DNA of 64,000 nucleotides from Hymenobacter caeli (GTDB taxonomy: Bacteria > Bacteroidota > Bacteroidia > Cytophagales > Hymenobacteraceae): NCBI RefSeq assembly GCF_013294115.1, contig NZ_JABSNP010000003.1, forward strand, positions 310,001 through 374,000, read 5' to 3'. Below the pieces are notes generated by a model. The model did not search any database and was not told the DNA's origin. It saw only the letters and a program-made list of their open reading frames with translations. Made by a program: the position numbers and the translations under genes. Shown piece by piece: positions 12,038 to 20,997 of this stretch (positions within the stretch are counted from its first letter, which is position 1; every line of letters starts with the position of its first letter).

Positions 12038-14224
12038 ATGAAAAAAAATCTAACGCGCCCCGCGCTGCTGCTCACGGCAGTTGCGGCCGCTGCCGGCGGC
12101 TTGCTGCTGGGCAGCGGCGGCCACGCCCCCCTCGAAGCCTCCAGCCACCGCGAGGCCCCGCTGATTGCCGACGACCCGCTGGCCGACAACACCGACCTCT
12201 ACGCCTTCCGCTCGCCCGACGCGGCGGCCAACGACGGCAACGCCACGGTCACGATTGTGGCCAACTACATCCCGTTCGAGCTGCCCCAGGGCGGGCCCAA
12301 CTTCAATTCGTTCGGCGAGAACATCCGCTACGAGATTCACGTCAAGAACAACACCGCCACCACCGGCGACGACATCACGTACCGGTTCACCTTCACCCGC
12401 ACCAACGAAGACCCGACCACGTTTTTCCGGGTGCGGCTGGGCAAGGAAAATCTGAAGACCGTTTATAAGCTGGAGCAGATTCTCAACGGCGGCACGCCCA
12501 CCACGCTCATCGCGGCCGGGGTGGTGCCGGCCCCCAACATCGGGCCCACGTCCATCACCAACGGGGCCGGCCTGGGCAAAACCAACTACCAGAGCTACGC
12601 CGAAAGCACCATTGAGACCGGCAACGGCATGAAGGTGTTCTGCGGGCCGACCGACGACGCCTTCTTCACCGACCTGGGCAGCATTTTCGACCTGGGCGGC
12701 ATCCGCTCCAAAACGGCGGCCCGCGACGGCCTGGCCCGCAAAAACGTGCACTCCATCGTGATGCAGATTCCGGTGGCCATGCTGGCCAAGGCCGGCACGC
12801 CCGCCCTGACCGCCACCACCGACGTCCTGGCCGGCACGCCGGCCGCGGGCACCACGGCGGCCTCGCCGATTTCGCCCTACACCATCGGCGTGTGGGCTTC
12901 GGCCAGCCGCCTCTCGATGCGCACCATCAACGCCGACGGTACCCGCGTGGAATCGGGCAACTACGTGCAGGTGTCGCGCCTGGGCATGCCCCTCAACAAC
13001 GAAGTGGTGCAGGCCGTCGGCCTGAAGGACGGCTGGAACGCCGGCAACCCCTACGGCCAGGTGGCGCAGTACGACGCCGGGGCCAAAAACCCCGAGCTGG
13101 GCCTGTACATGGCCGACGACGTGCCCGCCAACGGGGCCGCGCCCAAGCCCGCCGGCCAGACTTACTACGGGCAGGCCGTACCCGGCTTCGCGCCGCTGCG
13201 CATCCAGACCAAGTCCCTGGCCGGCCTGTTTCCGGCGTCCTCGGGCCTGGCGGGCGGGTTTGACTTCCGCAACGGGGCCCCGGGCCTGTACCCGCTCAAG
13301 GGCAGCGCGGCGGTGACCGGCACGGCCCTCGACAGCACCGCCTTTGGCAAATACCTGCTCCAGGCCGCGCAGCCCCGCTCGGTGGACATCCTGCCCATCT
13401 TCCACACCGGCGTACCCAACCTGATTCCGTACCAGCTGGCCACCGGCAAAACCGGCGGCAACCCGCTCACCGCTGGTAAGCCGTTCATCAACAACTTCCT
13501 GCCCACGTTCGGCGACATGCTGCGCCTGAACATGGCCGTGCCGCCCACCTCGCGCACCTCGGCTGACTTCGATTCGGAGGGCCTGATTAAAGCCGCCGTG
13601 CTCGGCCTGACGGACCCCCGCTTCAACGCCAGCAACGCCTACCAGCTCATTCCGAACATGGACGGCTTCCCCAACGGCCGCCGCCTGGAGGACGACGTGA
13701 CCCGCATCGAGCTGCAAGCCGTGGGCGGGGCCGTGCTGGCCGCCATTGGCCTGTGGTACGACGACTACACCGTGGGCACCTCGCCCAGCCCCGTTACGGC
13801 CCAGTTGGGCGGCGTGCTGGGCTTCACCACCAACATCGAGAAGAACGACACGACCTTCCGGGTGGCCTTCCCCTACGTGCAGACGCCCTGGAGCGGCACC
13901 ACCGCCCAGCGCGTGGCCCTGGCCCAGCGCGGCCCGTCGGGCCTGGGCTTGTCGCCCAACCTGGCCGTGGCGCAGGCCTACCCCAACCCGTTCGTGGACA
14001 ACACCACTTTCCACTTCGAGCTGAACAACGCCGCCACGCTCAGCATTGTGGTGTACGACAACACCGGCCGCAAAGTGGGCACGGTGGTCGAGTCCAAAGC
14101 CTACGGCCTCGGCGCGCACGACGTGCAGTGGAAGCCCAGCGCCAAGCTGGCCCCGGGCATGTACATCGCCACGCTCTACAGCGGCAAAACGTTGTTGCAG
14201 TCCATCAATCTGGTACACCAATAA
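12038..14224 (+). CDS. DUF4331 secreted protein with type IX sorting domain
   Basis: 728 residues from the ATG at 12038, with a signal peptide (about 1-30). The mature start SSHREAPLIADDPLADNTDLYAF is the DUF4331 signature, and the domain spans most of the protein. The last 80 residues (AYPNPFVDNTTFHFEL to LQSINLVHQ) form a T9SS type A C-terminal sorting domain, so the protein is probably exported by the type IX system and cell-surface attached or released. The role of DUF4331 is unknown. A terminator follows, and the downstream genes (TPR, HupE-like, TonB receptor) on the same strand may belong to the same functional unit. Confidence 0.9.
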   Translation: MKKNLTRPALLLTAVAAAAGGLLLGSGGHAPLEASSHREAPLIADDPLADNTDLYAFRSPDAAANDGNATVTIVANYIPFELPQGGPNFNSFGENIRYEIHVKNNTATTGDDITYRFTFTRTNEDPTTFFRVRLGKENLKTVYKLEQILNGGTPTTLIAAGVVPAPNIGPTSITNGAGLGKTNYQSYAESTIETGNGMKVFCGPTDDAFFTDLGSIFDLGGIRSKTAARDGLARKNVHSIVMQIPVAMLAKAGTPALTATTDVLAGTPAAGTTAASPISPYTIGVWASASRLSMRTINADGTRVESGNYVQVSRLGMPLNNEVVQAVGLKDGWNAGNPYGQVAQYDAGAKNPELGLYMADDVPANGAAPKPAGQTYYGQAVPGFAPLRIQTKSLAGLFPASSGLAGGFDFRNGAPGLYPLKGSAAVTGTALDSTAFGKYLLQAAQPRSVDILPIFHTGVPNLIPYQLATGKTGGNPLTAGKPFINNFLPTFGDMLRLNMAVPPTSRTSADFDSEGLIKAAVLGLTDPRFNASNAYQLIPNMDGFPNGRRLEDDVTRIELQAVGGAVLAAIGLWYDDYTVGTSPSPVTAQLGGVLGFTTNIEKNDTTFRVAFPYVQTPWSGTTAQRVALAQRGPSGLGLSPNLAVAQAYPNPFVDNTTFHFELNNAATLSIVVYDNTGRKVGTVVESKAYGLGAHDVQWKPSAKLAPGMYIATLYSGKTLLQSINLVHQ

Positions 14225-14242
14225 GTTCGTATAGGAATAACC

Positions 14243-14284
14243 AAAGCCGCCGTTGGGCCCCGCGGGGCCCAACGGCGGCTTTTT
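14243..14284 (+). terminator. Terminator after the DUF4331 gene
   Basis: A 19-bp stem (14243-14261) pairs with 14264-14282 over a 2-base centre and ends in a T run. The stem includes GGGCCCC, a motif abundant in this genome. Confidence 0.88.
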
Positions 14285-14409
14285 CTTGGTACGGCCCGGC
14301 CCCGTGGGCTTTGCTGGCTTCATGTTAATCGCCACAATCGTTGCCAACTTGCAGCGTCAAGCCGTTCTGCTTTAGTGCTGGCTGCCGCGCTATTTCCTGC
14401 TCCAATCCC

Positions 14410-15738
14410 GTGAGAAAATACCTCTACCCCATTTTACTGCTGGCATTCGGGGCCCTCGTGGCGGCCATTTATGTCTTCAAGAAGCCCGAGCTGCGCCTGC
14501 CCAACCTGAAGGAGCGGCGCGGCACCCTGGCGCTGGGCGGCGAGTGGCTGAACACCAAGGGGGCCATCCAGGGCCTGCTGGCCAAGCTGCGCCAAAACCC
14601 CAAGGACCAGAAAAGCCGCCTGCTGCTGGCCCAGGCCTACATGCAGGAAGGTCGCGTGACCGGCGACCACCCCTACTACGACGCCGCCGCCGTGGAACTG
14701 CTCGACGACGTGCTGGCCGCCGAGCCCGAAAACTTTGAGGCCCTGGCCTGCAAGGCTTCCATCAGCCTCACCCAGCACCACTTCTCGCAGGGGCTGGCGC
14801 TGGCCCAGCAGGCCCAGGAAATCAACCCCAACAGCGGCTTCGTGTACGGCCTGCTGACGGACGCCAACGTGGAGCTGGGCCACTACGACGAGGCCGTGCA
14901 GATGGCCGACAAGATGAACCAGGTGCGCCCCGACCTGGGGGCCTACGCCCGGGTGAGCTACCTGCGCGAGATTCGGGGCGACGTGCCCGGGGCCATCCAG
15001 GCGATGGACATCGCCGTGAAGGCCGGCCTCGACGGCATGGAGCAAACCGAGTGGACCCGCGTGGCCCTGGGCCACCTCTACGAGGTGAGCGGCGACTTGC
15101 CCCGCGCCGAGGCCTGCTACCAGCACGCGCTGGCCGACCGCCCCGGCTACGCCTACGCCACGGCCGGCCTGGGCCGGGTGGCCGCCGCCCGCCACGACTA
15201 CGCCACCGCCATCAAGGACTTCCGCCAGGCGCGGGCCGAGGTGAAGGACTACGCCTTCACCGACGAGCTGGTGGACTTGTACCGCCTGAACAACCAGCCC
15301 GACGAGGCCAACGAGATGGCCAAAGAATCCATCGACATGCTGGCCAGCGCGGCCCAGCAGGCCAACAGCAACGAGGCCGTGGGCCACTACGCCGACCGCG
15401 AGCTGGCCTACGCCTATCTTAAAACCAACGAGCTGGACAAGGCCTTGGAGCACGCCAAAATCGAGTACGCCCGCCGCCCCGACAACATCGACGTGAACGA
15501 GACCCTGGCCTGGGTGTACTACAAGCGCGGCGAGTACGCCGACGCGGCCAAGTACATGAAAGTGGCCCGCCGCACCGGCTCCCAAAACCCCGTGCTGCTG
15601 GCCCGCGCCGGCCTCATCCTGATAAAGAGCGGCCAGGCCGCCGAGGGCCACGCCTTGCTCGAAAAATCCCTGAAGACCGCGCCCTACCTCAACCCCGAGG
15701 TGAGCGCCGAGGGCGAAAAGCTCCTGGCCCAACGCTAG
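14410..15738 (+). CDS. Membrane-anchored tetratricopeptide repeat protein
   Basis: 442 residues from the GTG at 14410, chosen because it places a membrane helix (YPILLLAFGALVAAIYVF) right at the N-terminus; a TTG far upstream adds only unlikely sequence. The rest is helical repeat, with TPR-like units recognisable at about 85-330 (LLAQAYMQEGR, LALGHLYEVSGDLPRAEACYQHAL, YATAGLGRVAAARHDYATAI). TPRs are protein-protein docking scaffolds, here probably in the periplasm. Only 12 bases separate it from the HupE-like gene, so the two are likely cotranscribed. Confidence 0.85.
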   Translation: MRKYLYPILLLAFGALVAAIYVFKKPELRLPNLKERRGTLALGGEWLNTKGAIQGLLAKLRQNPKDQKSRLLLAQAYMQEGRVTGDHPYYDAAAVELLDDVLAAEPENFEALACKASISLTQHHFSQGLALAQQAQEINPNSGFVYGLLTDANVELGHYDEAVQMADKMNQVRPDLGAYARVSYLREIRGDVPGAIQAMDIAVKAGLDGMEQTEWTRVALGHLYEVSGDLPRAEACYQHALADRPGYAYATAGLGRVAAARHDYATAIKDFRQARAEVKDYAFTDELVDLYRLNNQPDEANEMAKESIDMLASAAQQANSNEAVGHYADRELAYAYLKTNELDKALEHAKIEYARRPDNIDVNETLAWVYYKRGEYADAAKYMKVARRTGSQNPVLLARAGLILIKSGQAAEGHALLEKSLKTAPYLNPEVSAEGEKLLAQR

Positions 15739-15750
15739 GACCCCGCCGCC

Positions 15751-16419
15751 ATGCGCCCGCCCGCCGCCCGCCGCCTGTTGCCCTTGCTGCCGCTGTTGCT
15801 GCTGGCCCTGCCGGCCGCGGCCCACGTCATCGACGCCGACCTGAGCAAGCTCTCGCGCACGGCGGTGTTCTGGACGTACTTGCAGCTGGGCTACACCCAC
15901 ATTTTGCCGCTCGGGCTCGACCACATCCTGTTCGTGCTCAGCCTCTACATTCTGGAGCCGCGGCTGCGGCCGGTGCTCTGGCAGGCCACGGCCTTCACGG
16001 TGGCGCACTCCATCACGCTGGGGCTGGCCATGTACGGGTTCGTGCGGCCGCCGTCGGCCATCGTGGAGCCGGTCATCGCGCTGTCCATCCTGTTCGTGGC
16101 CATCGAGAACATCGTCAGCCGCAAGCTGAATCCGTGGCGGCTGGCGGTGGTGTTCGGGTTCGGGCTGGTGCACGGGCTGGGCTTCGCCAGCGCCCTCACG
16201 GGGCTGGGGCTGCCGCGCACCGCCTACTTCGGCTCGCTCATTTCCTTCAACGTGGGCGTGGAGCTGGGCCAGGTGACCGTGATTTTGCTGGCCTGGGCCC
16301 TCATTGGCCGCTGGGCCGCCGGCAAGCCCTGGTACCACGCCCGGGTGGTGGTGCCGGTGTCGGCCGCCATCGGCCTGGTGGCTGCCTTCTGGACGGTGCA
16401 GCGCGTGTTTTTTACTTGA
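15751..16419 (+). CDS. HupE/UreJ-family membrane protein
   Basis: 222 residues with a signal peptide (1-24) and about six membrane helices. Conserved blocks TYLQLGYTHILPLGLDHILFV, FTVAHSITLGLA and FGFGLVHGLGFASAL, with their membrane His residues, match the HupE/UreJ 2 family, members of which are linked to nickel or cobalt uptake. Metal transport is known for relatives; for this branch it is inference. It follows the TPR gene by 12 bases, and DUF4331 and TonB-receptor genes flank the pair. Confidence 0.85.
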   Translation: MRPPAARRLLPLLPLLLLALPAAAHVIDADLSKLSRTAVFWTYLQLGYTHILPLGLDHILFVLSLYILEPRLRPVLWQATAFTVAHSITLGLAMYGFVRPPSAIVEPVIALSILFVAIENIVSRKLNPWRLAVVFGFGLVHGLGFASALTGLGLPRTAYFGSLISFNVGVELGQVTVILLAWALIGRWAAGKPWYHARVVVPVSAAIGLVAAFWTVQRVFFT

Positions 16420-16456
16420 TTTTTTTGGTTATTGATGCCCGACCAACAGAATAAGA

Positions 16457-16556
16457 AGGTCGCCATGCTGAGCGTAGTCGAAGCATCTCTCCCACAGCAG
16501 CAACCCATGATTAGTGAGCGGTAGAGATGCTTCGACTACGCTCAGCATGACGACCT
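16457..16556. repeat. REP-like palindromic element, copy 1
   Basis: Two 34-base arms (16457-16490 and 16523-16556) are inverted with one mismatch around a 32-base centre. The core ATGCTGAGCGTAGTCGAAGC is also present, slightly changed, at 31838-31930. It lies in the gap between the HupE-like gene and the next gene. Confidence 0.88.
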
Positions 16557-16607
16557 AAGGTCCTCCAGCCCCACCAACCAAGCACCAACAACCAAGCCCC
16601 TCAACCC

Positions 16608-17003
16608 ATGCTCCGCGCCCTCCTCGCCGTGCTGCTGCTGGCCAACTACCTTTTGGTGGTGGGGGCGGGGCTCGTGGCGAGCCGGCCGGAGGTGCCGCGC
16701 TTTTCGGCGGCGCACCCATACGTGCACAGCCCCGAGTGCCAGCAGCGCAACTACCTGCACCTCGACTGCTTCGAGCAGTGCAACGGCGACCAGGCCACGG
16801 CCCGGGTGAAATGGCCCGCGGGCACGGGCCTGCACTTTCTGGCCCAGCTCAAAGGGCTCGACGTGCACTGCGCCCTGGGCGAGGCGCTGGCCCGGGGCCC
16901 ACGGGCCCCGGGGGCCTACCCGGCGCGGGTGGCCGCGGGGAAGCCCGGGGCAGAAATGGCCGGGTTTGAGCGCCGGGAATACCAGCCGCCCCGCGGGGGA
17001 TGA
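16608..17003 (+). CDS. Hypothetical exported Cys-containing protein
   Basis: 131 residues from the ATG at 16608. An N-terminal hydrophobic segment (residues 3-24) is probably a signal peptide or anchor. The mature part has four Cys (SPECQQ, LDCFEQCN, VHCALG) and a His-rich start (AAHPYVHSPE), which could form disulfides or bind metal. Proteins of this kind often precede TonB receptors in this phylum, so a role near the outer membrane with the following receptor is plausible. I do not recognise the family. Confidence 0.65.
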   Translation: MLRALLAVLLLANYLLVVGAGLVASRPEVPRFSAAHPYVHSPECQQRNYLHLDCFEQCNGDQATARVKWPAGTGLHFLAQLKGLDVHCALGEALARGPRAPGAYPARVAAGKPGAEMAGFERREYQPPRGG

Positions 17004-17012
17004 GTAGGAGAC

Positions 17013-17034
17013 GCGCGTCCGCTAACGGACGCGC
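17013..17034 (+). repeat. Short GC-rich hairpin
   Basis: GCGCGTCCG (17013-17021) and its complement (17026-17034) flank a CTAA loop, just after the preceding stop. There is no T tract, so it may be an attenuator or mRNA-end structure rather than a classical terminator. Confidence 0.55.
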
Positions 17035-17139
17035 TGGGGGCCCCGGCCATTGCGCTGGCGGGCCCCCGCCCTTACTTTTTCCTCACCCGACGCCGCCCGT
17101 GGGCTGTTTGCGCCCGGCCGGCGTCCTTTCTCCGGCGTT

Positions 17140-19461
17140 ATGACACTCGGTTATTTACGGAAATTTTTCGCGGCCAGCGGGCCGCTGGTACTCCTGTGGG
17201 CGCTGCTGGGGGCGGGCCCGGTGGCCGCCCAACGGCCCGCCGCGCTGCGCGGCACCGTCACGGATTCGCTCTCGGGCCAGCCGCTGGCGGGGGCCAGCGT
17301 GGGCTTGGTGGGCCAGCCCGGCGGCACGGCCACCGACGCGCTGGGCCAGTTCCGGCTGTCCAACCTGGCGGCCGGCACCTACAGCCTGCGGGTGGGGGCC
17401 TTGGGCAGCCGGGCCACCAACCAGCCGGTGACGCTGGTGGCCGGCGAAACGCAGGGCGTGGAGGTGGCCCTGGCGGCCACTTCGCTGAGCCTGTCGGAGG
17501 TGACGGTGAGCCAGCCGCGCGACCTCAACCAGAACCTGGCCGCCATCACCCACATCGACCAGACGCTGCGGCCCATCAACTCGGGCCAGGACCTGCTGCG
17601 GCTGGTGCCGGGCCTGTTCATCGCCCAGCACGCGGGCGGCGGCAAGGCCGAGCAAATCTTCCTGCGCGGCTTCGACGCCGACCACGGCACCGACTTCGCC
17701 GTGAGCGTGGACGGCCTGCCGGTGAACATGGTGAGCCAGGCCCACGGCCAGGGCTACGCCGATTTCCACTTCGTGATACCCGAAACGGTGGAAGCGCTGA
17801 AGGTGTACAAGGGGCCCTACACGGCCCGCTTCGGCGACCTGGCCACGGCCGGCGCGGGCGAGTTCCTCACCAAAACCGGCCTCGACCACAGCCAGGTTAA
17901 AGTAGAAGCCGGCTCGTACAATACCTACCGGGCCCTGGTGATGCTCGACCTGCTGGGCGGCCACCACCTGCTGAGCAAGAAGCCGGAAAATGCCTACGTG
18001 GCCAGCGAGTACTACTACAGCGCGTCGCCGTTTGTGAACGACCAGTGCTTCAAGCGCTTCAATGGCATGGCCAAGTACACGGGGCAGCTCACCGATAAAA
18101 CGTCGCTGACGCTGTTCGGCTCGTACTTCACCTCGAACTGGAACGCCAGCGGCGAAATTCCTACCCGGGCCGTGGAAGAGGGCCTCATTTCGCGCTTCGG
18201 CAGCATCGACCCCAGCGAGGGCGGCCGCACCAACCGCGCCAACGCCTACGCCGTGCTCACCACCGCCCTGCCCCACGACGCGGTGCTGCGCCAGCAGGTG
18301 TACTACACCCGCTACAACTTCAGCCTGTTTTCCAACTTCACCTTTTACAAGGACAACCCGGTGGGCGGCGATGAGATTAACCAGACCGATACGGGCCGCA
18401 ACCTCTACGGCTACACCGGCACCTACGACCGCGACAACCGCGTCGGCACCCGCAACCTGCACACCACCTTCGGCCTGGGTACCCGCCTCGACGATTCGGG
18501 CCTGGGGCTGCGCCACGCCACCCAGCGCGCCGTCACGGATACCGTTGACCTGGGCCGCCTGCACGAGCAAAACGTGAATGCCTACCTGGACGAAACCCTG
18601 GAGCTGACCGACCGCCTGACGGTGAACGCCGCCGTGCGGGCCGACCTGTTCGTGTTCGACTTTCGGGGGCAGATTGCCGATTCAACCGGGGCGTTCGGGC
18701 CGTTGCGGGGGCGCGTGAACGCGGCCCGCGTGTCGCCCAAGCTTAACTTCTACTACCAAGCCTCGCCCGCCGTGCAGCTGTTTCTGCGCTCGGGGCTGGG
18801 CTTTCATTCCAACGACGCCCGCGGCGTGGTGCGCGGCATTAACCCCGCCCAGGCGCTGCCCCGCGCCACGGGGGCCGAGGTGGGCAGCACCTTCAAGCCC
18901 GTGCCCGACCTGGTGGTGAACGCGGCCTTCTGGTACCTGCGCTTGCAGGACGAGCTGGTGTATTCCGGCGACGAGGGCACCACCGAGAGCGTGGGGCCCA
19001 CCCAGCGCTTCGGCTTCGACCTTTCGGCCCGCTACCAGCTCAGCCGCCGCCTGTTCCTGGATTTCGACGGCAACTACAGCCACGCCCGCCTGCTCGACGC
19101 CCCGGCGGGCGAGAACTACGTGCCGCTGGGCCCCGTCTTCACCAGCATCGCGGGCATTACCTACAAGCAGCCCAACGGGCTGAGCGGGAGCCTGCGCTAC
19201 CGCTACCTCGGCGGCCGCCCGGCCAACGAGGACAACACCGTGCGGGCCCTGCCCTACTTCGTGGTCGACGCGGTGCTGGCCTACACCCGGCCGCGCTACC
19301 AGTTCGGCCTCACGGTGCAAAACCTGCTCGACGTGGACTGGAACGAGGCCCAGTACGCCACCGAAACCCAGCTGCGCGGCGAAATGGCCCCCGTCACCGA
19401 CCGAACCTTCACGCCGGGCACCCCCTTCAACCTGCGGGCCAACGCCAGCATCTTTTTCTAG
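17140..19461 (+). CDS. TonB-dependent outer-membrane receptor
   Basis: 773 residues from the ATG at 17140; signal peptide about 1-32. A CarboxypepD_reg-like domain (36-115; LRGTVTDSLSGQPLAGASV) precedes a plug domain (about 125-235; RLVPGLFIAQHAGGGKAEQIFLRGFDADHGTDF) and a 22-stranded barrel with the usual terminal Phe (ASIFF). The plug sequence with HAGGGKAEQIFLRGFD is like receptors for iron chelates or metals. Given the HupE-like gene upstream, a metal substrate is possible but unproven. A SusD partner is absent, so it is not a Sus-type glycan receptor. Confidence 0.92.
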   Translation: MTLGYLRKFFAASGPLVLLWALLGAGPVAAQRPAALRGTVTDSLSGQPLAGASVGLVGQPGGTATDALGQFRLSNLAAGTYSLRVGALGSRATNQPVTLVAGETQGVEVALAATSLSLSEVTVSQPRDLNQNLAAITHIDQTLRPINSGQDLLRLVPGLFIAQHAGGGKAEQIFLRGFDADHGTDFAVSVDGLPVNMVSQAHGQGYADFHFVIPETVEALKVYKGPYTARFGDLATAGAGEFLTKTGLDHSQVKVEAGSYNTYRALVMLDLLGGHHLLSKKPENAYVASEYYYSASPFVNDQCFKRFNGMAKYTGQLTDKTSLTLFGSYFTSNWNASGEIPTRAVEEGLISRFGSIDPSEGGRTNRANAYAVLTTALPHDAVLRQQVYYTRYNFSLFSNFTFYKDNPVGGDEINQTDTGRNLYGYTGTYDRDNRVGTRNLHTTFGLGTRLDDSGLGLRHATQRAVTDTVDLGRLHEQNVNAYLDETLELTDRLTVNAAVRADLFVFDFRGQIADSTGAFGPLRGRVNAARVSPKLNFYYQASPAVQLFLRSGLGFHSNDARGVVRGINPAQALPRATGAEVGSTFKPVPDLVVNAAFWYLRLQDELVYSGDEGTTESVGPTQRFGFDLSARYQLSRRLFLDFDGNYSHARLLDAPAGENYVPLGPVFTSIAGITYKQPNGLSGSLRYRYLGGRPANEDNTVRALPYFVVDAVLAYTRPRYQFGLTVQNLLDVDWNEAQYATETQLRGEMAPVTDRTFTPGTPFNLRANASIFF

Positions 19462-19555
19462 ATGGGAGCCGGGCCGAGATTTTAGGCCGGCCGTTAAACC
19501 CGGCCTTGGGTCCCGCATCCAACCGCCGAAATCCACCCACTGTCCTCTTTCACGC

Positions 19556-19852
19556 ATGAAAAAATATCTGTTGTTGCTCGCTGGCGGCCTGTGGTGCAGC
19601 GCCGCCCATGCCCAGGCCCCCGTTGCCCAGCGCGTTGATAATCAGCGCAACCGCATCGCCGCCGGCCGCGCCGACGGCCAGCTCACCGGCCGCCAGGCCC
19701 GCACCCTGCGGGCCCAAGACCGGGGCATCCGGGCCCAGGCCCACGCCGAGCGGGCCGCCAACGGCGGCCGCCTTACCGGCCAGGAACACCGCCAAATCAA
19801 CCGCGAGCTGAACCAGAACAGCCGCCAGATCCAGCGCAAGCGGGCCGACTAA
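19556..19852 (+). CDS. Small secreted basic protein
   Basis: 98 residues. Signal peptide about 1-20 (ending HAQA), then a mature chain rich in Arg, Gln and Asn. It carries the two-fold motif GQLTGRQARTLRAQ and GGRLTGQEHRQINRELNQNS, where each LTG(R/Q)(Q/E) turn is followed by an amphipathic helix. Similar small periplasmic proteins with paired LT..E motifs occur in many Proteobacteria and Bacteroidota, without known function. It has its own terminator. Confidence 0.7.
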   Translation: MKKYLLLLAGGLWCSAAHAQAPVAQRVDNQRNRIAAGRADGQLTGRQARTLRAQDRGIRAQAHAERAANGGRLTGQEHRQINRELNQNSRQIQRKRAD

Positions 19853-19876
19853 GCCGCGCGGCCCGCGGGCAACCCT

Positions 19877-19908
19877 AAAAAAACCGGCCTGGGCAGGCCG
19901 GTTTTTTT
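19877..19908 (+). terminator. Terminator after the small secreted protein
   Basis: A 14-bp stem (19877-19890 with 19895-19908) with a GGGC loop; the A7 and T7 tracts make it bidirectional. Confidence 0.9.
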
Positions 19909-19954
19909 ATGCCTGGGCCGGGACGAAAATTGGTTCTGGTGCTACTTTAGGGGC

Positions 19955-20824
19955 ATGATGCGCAAGTTTTTTTTATTGTCGGGCCTCGCGGGGGGGCTGC
20001 TGGCCGGGGCCAGTGGCTGCCAGCACCAAGCCGCGCCGCCGGTCGTGGGGGCGGCGGTAGGGCCGGCCGTGGCGGCCCGCCCGGTGGCCCTGGTGCAACC
20101 GACCCCGCCGCTGGTGGCCTGGCCACCAATTGCGTCGCTGCCTGATTCGCTGGTGCTTACGCCCGTGCCCGGGCTGGCCGACGTGCCCGACACCCTGCGC
20201 CGCGCCATTGCCCGGCTGCACGCCGCCCTGGGCCCCGCCGCCGCCAGCCTGCGCCCCGCCGTGCTGGAGCAGGCCTGTGTGGGCTACCTCACGCTGCGCC
20301 GCACCGACCCCAGCTTCCGCGCCGGCCTGCTGGCCGTGGCCGACATGGACCTGCCCAACACCACCGAGCGGCTGTGGGTGCTCGACCTGAAAAATGCCCG
20401 CGTGCTGCACCGCAGCCTGGTGGCCCACGGCGAGGGCTCGGGCCACCTGCGGGCCCGGCGCTTCTCCAACTTAGAGCAGTCGGCCTGCACCTCGCTGGGC
20501 TTCTACCGCACGGCCGGCAGCTACGACGGCGTCCACGGCTACTCGCGGCGGCTCGAAGGGCTCGACAAGGGCGAAAACGCCAACGCCTACAACCGCTACG
20601 TGGTGCTGCACGCCGCCGACTACGCCAGCCCCGCCTACGTGCGCGAGCACGGCCACCTGGGCTACAGCCGGGGCTGCCCGGCCCTGCCGCCCGCACAGTA
20701 CAAGGCCATCATCGGCACGGTGCAGGGCGGCACCACGCTGCTGCTCAGCGGCCCGGGCCTGCACTCGCGCTGGCTCGACGGGGTGGCGGCGGGGCGGCGG
20801 TTTCTGGCCCGCGGCTGGGGCTGA
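19955..20824 (+). CDS. Murein L,D-transpeptidase family lipoprotein
   Basis: 289 residues from the ATG at 19955 (another ATG directly follows). A signal peptide ends in a lipobox (GASGC, Cys22), so it is probably lipid-anchored. The C-terminal half has the YkuD-like pattern with His219 (VVLHAADY) and a catalytic-type SRGCPALP motif, Cys241. Enzymes of this type form or trim L,D cross-links or attach lipoproteins to peptidoglycan; the target here is unknown. A related gene without lipobox follows 173 bases downstream. Confidence 0.82.
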   Translation: MMRKFFLLSGLAGGLLAGASGCQHQAAPPVVGAAVGPAVAARPVALVQPTPPLVAWPPIASLPDSLVLTPVPGLADVPDTLRRAIARLHAALGPAAASLRPAVLEQACVGYLTLRRTDPSFRAGLLAVADMDLPNTTERLWVLDLKNARVLHRSLVAHGEGSGHLRARRFSNLEQSACTSLGFYRTAGSYDGVHGYSRRLEGLDKGENANAYNRYVVLHAADYASPAYVREHGHLGYSRGCPALPPAQYKAIIGTVQGGTTLLLSGPGLHSRWLDGVAAGRRFLARGWG

Positions 20825-20997
20825 TGCGCCGGGCCGCCGCGGGCCAAGGGGAATCCTTTCGCCGAACTTTGACGTTTATGTCGCTCCACCAACACAATTT
20901 TTGCGTAGGTTTCGGCGTACTTGCGGCGGGCGAATCGATTAGATTGGCCCAACTTACCCGCTGTTCACGCTTGCTATTCAATTAATTGCCGTATTCT

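Noticed and set aside
12050-14347. 765-codon open frame antisense to the DUF4331 gene
   Set aside because: Shadow frame without any recognisable motif.
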